Notes under the pieces: generated by a model | What the model was told of the DNA's origin: nothing | Database searches by the model: none | The model's input: the letters and a program-made list of their open reading frames with translations, nothing else | From: Bacteroidales bacterium | GTDB taxonomy: Bacteria; Bacteroidota; Bacteroidia; Bacteroidales; Bacteroidaceae | Length of the DNA: 11,412 nucleotides | NCBI GenBank assembly: GCA_004555055.1 | Contig: SFJN01000077.1 | Location: 1 to 11,412, forward strand | Direction of reading: 5' to 3' | Made by a program: the position numbers and the translations under genes | Shown: in pieces, positions 6,794 to 11,412 of the stretch | Position numbering within the stretch: the first letter of the stretch is position 1 | Layout of the letters: every line of letters starts with the position of its first letter

Positions 6794-9258
6794 TTTTCTG
6801 TGGGGGTGTCTTCGATAGCGAATGTTTTAGGGTGTTCCACCTTTTCTGTAAGAAGGGCGGCATTCCATACCTGGGGTAACGAGCTGACAAATTCCAACTG
6901 GAGCCCTTGGGTATATCGTGCAGGAATCTCAAGCACATCGTTGCGGTTCCCCTCTGGCAGGAATATGGTGTTGATGCCTGCCCGTCGGGCAGCCAGGAGC
7001 TTTTCCTTCACGCCTCCGATGGGAAGCACCTTGCCGCGAAGGGTGATTTCGCCTGTCATAGCAATACCTTTTTTTACCCGTCTTTGGGTGAGTGCTGAGA
7101 CCATACTGGTAGCAATGGTTATTCCGGCAGAGGGGCCGTCTTTGGGGGTTGCGCCTTCTGGAACGTGGACATGGATGGCCCATTGTTCGAAAAGGCGGCT
7201 GTCCAAATCCAAGGTGTCAGCGTTGGATTTGATATATTCCAAAGCCAAGGAAGCGCTCTCCTTCATGATGTCGCCAAGGTTTCCCGTGGTGGTCAGGCGT
7301 GGAGCTTTGGAGCGGGAAAGGCTTGTTTCTATGAACAGGATTTCACCCCCGGCAGCGGTCCAAGCTAAGCCTGTCACGACTCCAGCAAACCCGTTGCCCT
7401 CATATTTCTCGCGTGTGAACTTCGGGTTGCCCAGCAAACGTGTGACATCGTTTGGCTTTATGCTGATACTACGGGGAAGTTCGCTGAGTTCGGCATTTTC
7501 CAGGACGATTCTGCGGATGATTTTTGAAACGAGATGCTTGAGATGCCGTACGCCGCTTTCGCGGGTATAGCCTTCGATGAGGGATTCCAGGGCTTTGGTC
7601 GTGGGGCGTACCTTTAGCGGCAATGCCATCTCCTCAATGGCATCGGGGATGAGGTGGCGCCTTGCAATCTCGATTTTCTCTTCTGTCATATACCCGTCGA
7701 CCTCTATGATTTCCATACGGTCGCGCAGGGCTGTAGGGATATCACCAAGATTGTTGGCTGTGGCGATAAAGAACACGCGGCTCAAGTCGAAATCGAAATC
7801 AAGGTAATTGTCGTGGAATGCATTGTTCTGTTCGGGGTCGAGCAGTTCAAGCAATGCACTTTGCGGATTTCCATTATGGCTGTTGCCTCCCACCTTGTCA
7901 ATTTCGTCAAGGACAAACACAGGATTCCGAACACCGCACTTGATCATGCTCTTCATGATACGTCCGCACATGGCCCCGATGTATGTGCGCCGGTGTCCTC
8001 GGATTTCCGACTCATCGTGCATGCCTCCAAGGCTGATGCGGACATACTGTCGCTGCAGGGCGTGTGCAATGCTTCGGCCGAGACTTGTCTTTCCTACCCC
8101 CGGGGGGCCTACGAGGCAAAGGATGGGAGCCCGTTCCGACTTGCTGAAAGCCATTACAGCCAAATGCTCGAGAATGCGTTCCTTAACCCGTTCCATGCCA
8201 TAATGGTCCTTGTCAAGTATCTTCCGGGCACGTGCTGTGCTGATGCTTTCTGGGGTTCCGTTTCCTGCATTCCACGGGAGTGAAAGCACCGTACGGATGT
8301 AGGTATAGGAAATGTTGTATTCGGGCGAGGCGGGGTTCATCCGCTCCAACCTGGCCAGTTCGGTGAGGATGTTTTCCTGTACCTTCGGGGGGAGTACCAG
8401 GTTTTCTATAGTGGTACGGAAACGTATGATATCGGCATTCTCGTCCGTACCGAGTTCCTTGTTGATATTCCTGATTTCCTGTTGCAGATAGTATTCGCGC
8501 TGTTGTCGCGAGAGGTCTGCCATGGTCTGTTCCTGAATCTTCCCTATCAGTTTTATTCGCTTCAGTTCTATGTTAAGCAGTTTGATGCCTTCGTGCATCT
8601 GTGACAAGGGATCGCAGATTTGCAGGACGCTCATCTTGTCCTGGACTTTGAGCGGGAGATTAGACATCATGAAGTTGAAAAGCATCCAGCTTCCCTTCAT
8701 GTTCTCAAAGGCAAATTTGAGTTCACCCGAAACATGCTCGTCTGAGGCTTCGATGAATTTTTCCACCACGTTGCAGAAAAACTTGCGGGAGGCCTTTGCT
8801 GTTTCATCGTCCGGCTCTTCGGGTTCGCTGACTGTTTCCACTTCTGCTTCCATGAATGGCATTCCGGAATGTACATCCTTTATCAGCCTCACGCGGTTTG
8901 CAGCCTGTACGATGACACTGGTCTTGTCTTCGGGCAGACGGATTGTTTTCAGCACCCGTGCAAGCACTCCCATGGAATATAGGCTGTCGAAGGATGGGGC
9001 ATCCTCGGCCTCGTCATATTGCACACCGAGCACAATCCACTGCTCCGGACCGCGTTCTTCGGCCCACTCCACAAGCTTTCCGCTGCTTTCGCGTCCTATC
9101 GCCAATGGCATGATAACACCGGGGAACACAACCATGTTCCGCAGTGGGAGAATGGGCAAGATGCCCCGAAAATCAATATATTCCTTTTGTGCTGGGTTAC
9201 TGCCGTAGTCGGCAATAATCCCTATTGATGCTGTTTTGTTTTTCTTCTTTTTTTCCAT
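6790..9258 (-). CDS. lon: ATP-dependent Lon protease (LonA type)
   Basis: Lon is a cytoplasmic hexameric AAA+ serine protease that degrades misfolded and regulatory proteins. The 822 residues are the usual LonA length. The substrate-binding N domain starts at about residue 33 (LPILPLRNMVVFPG) and runs to about 235, followed by a coiled-coil linker (QQREYYLQQEIRNINKELG, 252-270). The AAA+ module has Walker A GPPGVGKT (384-391) and Walker B VFVLDEID (447-454). The C-terminal protease domain has catalytic S710 in PKDGPSAG and K753 in GGVKEKL. The N-terminus has a lysine run (MEKKKKNKTA). The stop overlaps the tgt start by 4 bases. The upstream spacer contains an inverted-repeat element. No CIRCE-type operator or sigma-32 promoter is recognisable, so the regulation is not visible. 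Confidence 0.97.
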   Translation of the reverse strand: MEKKKKNKTASIGIIADYGSNPAQKEYIDFRGILPILPLRNMVVFPGVIMPLAIGRESSGKLVEWAEERGPEQWIVLGVQYDEAEDAPSFDSLYSMGVLARVLKTIRLPEDKTSVIVQAANRVRLIKDVHSGMPFMEAEVETVSEPEEPDDETAKASRKFFCNVVEKFIEASDEHVSGELKFAFENMKGSWMLFNFMMSNLPLKVQDKMSVLQICDPLSQMHEGIKLLNIELKRIKLIGKIQEQTMADLSRQQREYYLQQEIRNINKELGTDENADIIRFRTTIENLVLPPKVQENILTELARLERMNPASPEYNISYTYIRTVLSLPWNAGNGTPESISTARARKILDKDHYGMERVKERILEHLAVMAFSKSERAPILCLVGPPGVGKTSLGRSIAHALQRQYVRISLGGMHDESEIRGHRRTYIGAMCGRIMKSMIKCGVRNPVFVLDEIDKVGGNSHNGNPQSALLELLDPEQNNAFHDNYLDFDFDLSRVFFIATANNLGDIPTALRDRMEIIEVDGYMTEEKIEIARRHLIPDAIEEMALPLKVRPTTKALESLIEGYTRESGVRHLKHLVSKIIRRIVLENAELSELPRSISIKPNDVTRLLGNPKFTREKYEGNGFAGVVTGLAWTAAGGEILFIETSLSRSKAPRLTTTGNLGDIMKESASLALEYIKSNADTLDLDSRLFEQWAIHVHVPEGATPKDGPSAGITIATSMVSALTQRRVKKGIAMTGEITLRGKVLPIGGVKEKLLAARRAGINTIFLPEGNRNDVLEIPARYTQGLQLEFVSSLPQVWNAALLTEKVEHPKTFAIEDTPTEK

Positions 9259-9304
9259 ATAATGGACAATCGGTCTTTTTTTGTAAAGAGTGTGCGAAAA
9301 GGGT

Positions 9305-9408
9305 TGTGCTATAAATCTGCTATGCCTCCCCCCCTGTCAGACTTTCCCGAGAGAGTGACGGAGGAAGACGAAGTCACAGGGACGGAAAAACTGACGAGTT
9401 ATAGCACA
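9305..9408. repeat. 104-base imperfect inverted repeat, MITE-like or structured RNA, upstream of lon
   Basis: TGTGCTATAA (9305-9314) is the exact reverse complement of TTATAGCACA (9399-9408). Further in, GTCAG-AC-TTTCC (9336-9347) pairs with GGAAA-AA-CTGAC (9384-9395), with only the central two bases mismatched, and GTGAC (9355-9359) pairs with GTCAC (9373-9377). The left arm contains a run of 7 C (9328-9334). It sits in the 191-base spacer between the helicase stop and the lon start (9259-9449), which otherwise holds nothing I recognise. It could be a non-autonomous mobile repeat (terminal inverted repeats but no obvious target-site duplication) or a folded RNA or terminator between the two transcripts. 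Confidence 0.5.
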
Positions 9409-9449
9409 CCTCCTTGCCATTACTTACGTCCTTAAGGCATGGTGGGACT

Positions 9450-10862
9450 TTATTCTTCAAGAATAGTGAATACGGCAAATTTCAGCAGCAATTTCTTCTT
9501 TCCTACCATATCGAATATGATGTCAGCCATTGCGTTTTCTCCACTTCCCTCAAGGCCTTCAACGGTGCCCTTACCGAATCTTTGGTGGTGGAGGATGGAG
9601 CCTACCTTCAACACTCCCGCTTTTGTCAGGATTTCCTCGACCTTGTCTGTTATGGGATATCCTTGTGCACGGAGGACGCGCCGAGGGGGCATTGCTGCAG
9701 AGTTCCTGGAGGGAGAGTGGGCAACCGAAGCGGTGTTGCGAACGTAGCTTCTTTCTACAGGGATAAGGTGGGGACGGTCGAGACGGATATACTTTTCATT
9801 GATGTCGTCGATGAAATCGCTTTGTTCGGCAGTGTCGAACTTCCCGTTTCTGAATCTGCTACAGGCATATGAAAGAAAGCATCGTTTTTCGGCTCGCGTG
9901 ACAGCTACGTAGAACAGCCTTCGTTCTTCCTCGTATTCCCTGGGAGAGAGGAGTGAGTGTGTGCTGGGGAAAAGATGCTGTTCCATGCCTGCCACAAATA
10001 CGGTATCAAATTCCATACCTTTTGCCGCGTGTATGGTCATGAGTGTCACTTTCGGCCTTCCGTCGTCGTGTCTGTCAGCATCTGTCAAAAGCGAAACTTC
10101 GGAAAGATAATCCCCCAAGAACACTTTCTTCTCCGGTGACTCCAAATGGCTGTCATGCATGAAGCGGTATACGCTTCCCATCAGTTCGTTGATGTTTTCG
10201 CGTTTTGACTCTCCATCCTGCTCGTTTTCCTTTAACAGGCTTGCGTTGATTCCGCTTTGCAGGATGACTTGTTTAACCAAATCATAGACTTCGAGTTCCT
10301 GTGCCAGACTTTGGAATTCTCGTATCATACCCGCAAACATTTTGAGTTTTGCAATTGTACCACGATTCAGCTTGACCTCGTATTCCGTGGGATTTTCCAA
10401 CACTGCCCATATCGGTACATTGTGCTGATGGCTGGCCACTGTCAGTTTCTGAATGGTAGTATCGCCTATCCCCCGTGTGGGAGTGTTCACCGCACGTCTG
10501 AAAGCCGCTTCATCGTAGGGGTTTTGGATAAGACGCAGATAGCCGAGGACGTCTTTGATTTCTTTGCGTTCGTAGAATGACTGTCCGGCATACACTTTGT
10601 AAGGTATGTTGTTTTTGATGAAGGTCTCTTCCAGCGGGCGGCTTTGGGCGTTTGTGCGGTACAGTATGGCCATGCGCCCGTAGTCCACACCTTCTTTCGC
10701 CTTCAGACGTTTGATGTGCCCGCATATTTTCGAAGCCTCTTCACGATCGTTTTCCGCCTTTATCAGTACAATCGGCTCTCCTGTGTCGTTTTTCGAGAAA
10801 ATGGTTTTCTGTATCTGATGCTGGTTGTGGCTTATGATGTCGTTCGCCGCATGGACAATGTC
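9450..10862 (-). CDS. uvrD: UvrD/PcrA-type DNA helicase, C-terminal fragment (N-terminus replaced at the junction)
   Basis: This is the C-terminal part (about 469 residues) of a superfamily 1 3'-5' DNA helicase for repair and replication. Numbering from the ATG of the fused ORF at 11186, it shows motif IV ILYRTNAQSR (174-183), the GIGDTTIQKL element, motif V (TLMTIHAAKGMEFDTVFVAG, 381-400), motif VI (EERRLFYVAVTRAEKR, 420-435) and a C-terminal Tudor-like domain from about 525 (GSILHHQRFGKGTVEGLEG). Walker A, Walker B/DEXX, motif III and the rest of the first RecA half (roughly 300 or more residues) are missing. The frame continues upstream into rimO sequence up to 11186. The family end is intact and its sequence is Bacteroidales-like, so the real gene was probably full length in its own genome. 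Confidence 0.88.
   Translation of the reverse strand, partial: DIVHAANDIISHNQHQIQKTIFSKNDTGEPIVLIKAENDREEASKICGHIKRLKAKEGVDYGRMAILYRTNAQSRPLEETFIKNNIPYKVYAGQSFYERKEIKDVLGYLRLIQNPYDEAAFRRAVNTPTRGIGDTTIQKLTVASHQHNVPIWAVLENPTEYEVKLNRGTIAKLKMFAGMIREFQSLAQELEVYDLVKQVILQSGINASLLKENEQDGESKRENINELMGSVYRFMHDSHLESPEKKVFLGDYLSEVSLLTDADRHDDGRPKVTLMTIHAAKGMEFDTVFVAGMEQHLFPSTHSLLSPREYEEERRLFYVAVTRAEKRCFLSYACSRFRNGKFDTAEQSDFIDDINEKYIRLDRPHLIPVERSYVRNTASVAHSPSRNSAAMPPRRVLRAQGYPITDKVEEILTKAGVLKVGSILHHQRFGKGTVEGLEGSGENAMADIIFDMVGKKKLLLKFAVFTILEE
10842..10862. other. Probable chimeric junction between a Bacteroidales and a clostridial sequence
   Basis: On the minus strand this stretch encodes about DIVHAAN. 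That string suits both sides: RimO proteins have GTGSY-x-DIV-x-AA here, and UvrD proteins have QNIV-x-AAN just after motif III. To its right the product is RimO-like, to its left UvrD-like. Base composition shifts at the same place: by hand count 38 of 60 bases are G or C in 10861-10920, against 28 of 60 in 10801-10860. A short shared word is a typical site for a false join in metagenome assembly. Confidence 0.8.
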
Positions 10863-11186
10863 GTAATACGAGCCCGTGCCGAGCACGCCGTCGACCTCCG
10901 GCATCTCGTTCACGATCTCCTCCTGATAGCGCTGGGCCAGACAGCCAGTGACGAGAATTTTCCCAACGCGGCCCTCCTGCTTGAGCGCGCCCATGGCCAG
11001 AATGTGGTCGATGGCCTCTTCCTTGGCCGAATCGATGAAACCGCAGGTGTTGATGATCACCAGCTCCGCTCCATCGGGATCCGGCAGAATTTCATATCCG
11101 GCCTGCCGCAGCAGATAGAGCATCTGCTCGGCGTTGACCTGATTTTTGGCACAACCGAGCGAGATCATGCCGATCGTATGCGTCAT
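10845..11186 (-). CDS. rimO: Ribosomal protein S12 methylthiotransferase RimO, N-terminal fragment
   Basis: RimO is a radical-SAM enzyme that adds a methylthio group to an aspartate of ribosomal protein S12. Only the first 114 or so residues (the N-terminal MTTase/UPF0004 domain) are here. Its three iron-sulfur ligands are visible: C12 in SLGCAKNQVN, C48 in NTCGFI and C82 in TGCLAQRY. GVLGTGSYYDIV ends the domain. The radical-SAM CxxxCxxC cluster and the TRAM domain are missing because the frame enters helicase sequence. The sequence and its recX-rimO overlap look clostridial. Its ATG overlaps the recX stop by 4 bases (ATGA), which fixes the start. Confidence 0.9.
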
Positions 11187-11412
11187 TCCAGTTCCTCCGT
11201 CATTGTTTCCTCCAGTTCCAGATCTTCGAGATCTGCCTCATAACGCCGCAGCGCGTCACGGATCTCCCCATAGGAAAAGCCGCGGCGCAGCAGCGCATCA
11301 ATTGTTTTTTTGATGGTCTTCTCATCCGCCGTCCGCCCGCGCAGCTTCGCGGCCAGAAAGCGGTCGATGGCATCGTCCATCACCGGGATGCGCGCGAGCG
11401 CTTCGTCCCAGA
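11183..11412 (-). CDS. recX: Regulatory protein RecX, C-terminal part (runs off the window)
   Basis: RecX binds RecA filaments and modulates recombination. About 75 residues are visible, and the frame is open to the window edge, so the start lies outside. The sequence WDEALAR...RFLAAKLRGR, followed by KTIDALLRRGFSYGEIRDALRRY, is the helical repeat pattern of RecX, ending in an acidic tail (EADLEDLELEETMTEELE). The internal GTG and ATG at 11383 and 11380 are not needed as starts because coding continues upstream. Immediate overlap with rimO matches the recX-rimO order of clostridial Firmicutes and is not expected beside Bacteroidales lon. G+C is visibly higher than in the rest of the window. 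Confidence 0.82.
   Translation of the reverse strand, partial: WDEALARIPVMDDAIDRFLAAKLRGRTADEKTIKKTIDALLRRGFSYGEIRDALRRYEADLEDLELEETMTEELE

Noticed and set aside
9431..9438. CCTTAAGG palindrome after the helicase stop
   Set aside because: It is an eight-base palindrome with no loop or tail and is too short to support a terminator or operator call.
9450..11186. A natural RimO-UvrD fusion enzyme
   Set aside because: Both partners lack their catalytic half, the junction lies at a shared short word, and the two sides differ in composition and lineage. An assembly chimera explains this better.
10863..11412. Horizontal transfer of recX-rimO into a Bacteroidales genome
   Set aside because: Transfer would not normally cut both rimO and uvrD in frame at a common word, and no mobile element or repeat flanks the site. 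It remains possible only if long reads span the join.
1..11412. CRISPR arrays, tRNA or rRNA genes, transposase or phage genes, defence or toxin-antitoxin modules
   Set aside because: I looked for regularly spaced direct repeats, tRNA-like cloverleaf and T-loop patterns, and family motifs in the translations, and found none.

Overview
The window is almost entirely minus-strand housekeeping DNA from a member of the Bacteroidales. It looks most like Prevotella or a close relative, judging by protein sequence character, a Bacteroidetes-type -7 box (TAnnTTTG), start sites that mostly lack Shine-Dalgarno sequences, and the gene set. About 550 bases at the right edge come from a different kind of organism, a G+C-rich clostridial Firmicute (probably Oscillospiraceae-like). 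The two parts are most likely joined by an assembly chimera.

Layout, read right to left in the direction of transcription. 11412-11183 is the 3' end of recX and 11186 to about 10860 is the 5' third of rimO; they overlap by 4 bases in a typical Firmicute recX-rimO arrangement. Inside rimO, at about 10842-10862, the reading frame passes without a break into the C-terminal part of a Bacteroidales UvrD/PcrA-type helicase, which ends at 9450. A 191-base spacer follows (9259-9449) and contains a 104-base imperfect inverted repeat. Next comes a compact co-directional cluster: lon, tgt, an LptF/LptG-type permease gene, a DEAD-box RNA helicase gene, rsmG, a metallo-beta-lactamase-fold hydrolase gene, and a secreted beta-propeller (PD40-like) protein of unknown role. 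lon/tgt and rsmG/hydrolase overlap by 4 bases (ATGA), and the helicase and rsmG genes are 2 bases apart. Transcription as one or two operons is likely. The leftmost 236 bases hold no gene but carry a plausible minus-strand promoter and a hairpin, probably the leader of a gene beyond the left edge.

The cluster combines protein quality control (Lon), RNA modification and remodelling (Tgt for queuosine, RsmG for 16S rRNA m7G, the DEAD-box helicase) and envelope lipopolysaccharide export (LptG-like). I see no defence island, phage, CRISPR array, biosynthetic cluster or other new system. The points most worth checking are the chimeric junction, the absence of the CxCxxC zinc ligands in Tgt, the inverted-repeat element upstream of lon, and a repeat-like insert between the hydrolase and propeller genes that probably causes the propeller ORF start to be over-called.
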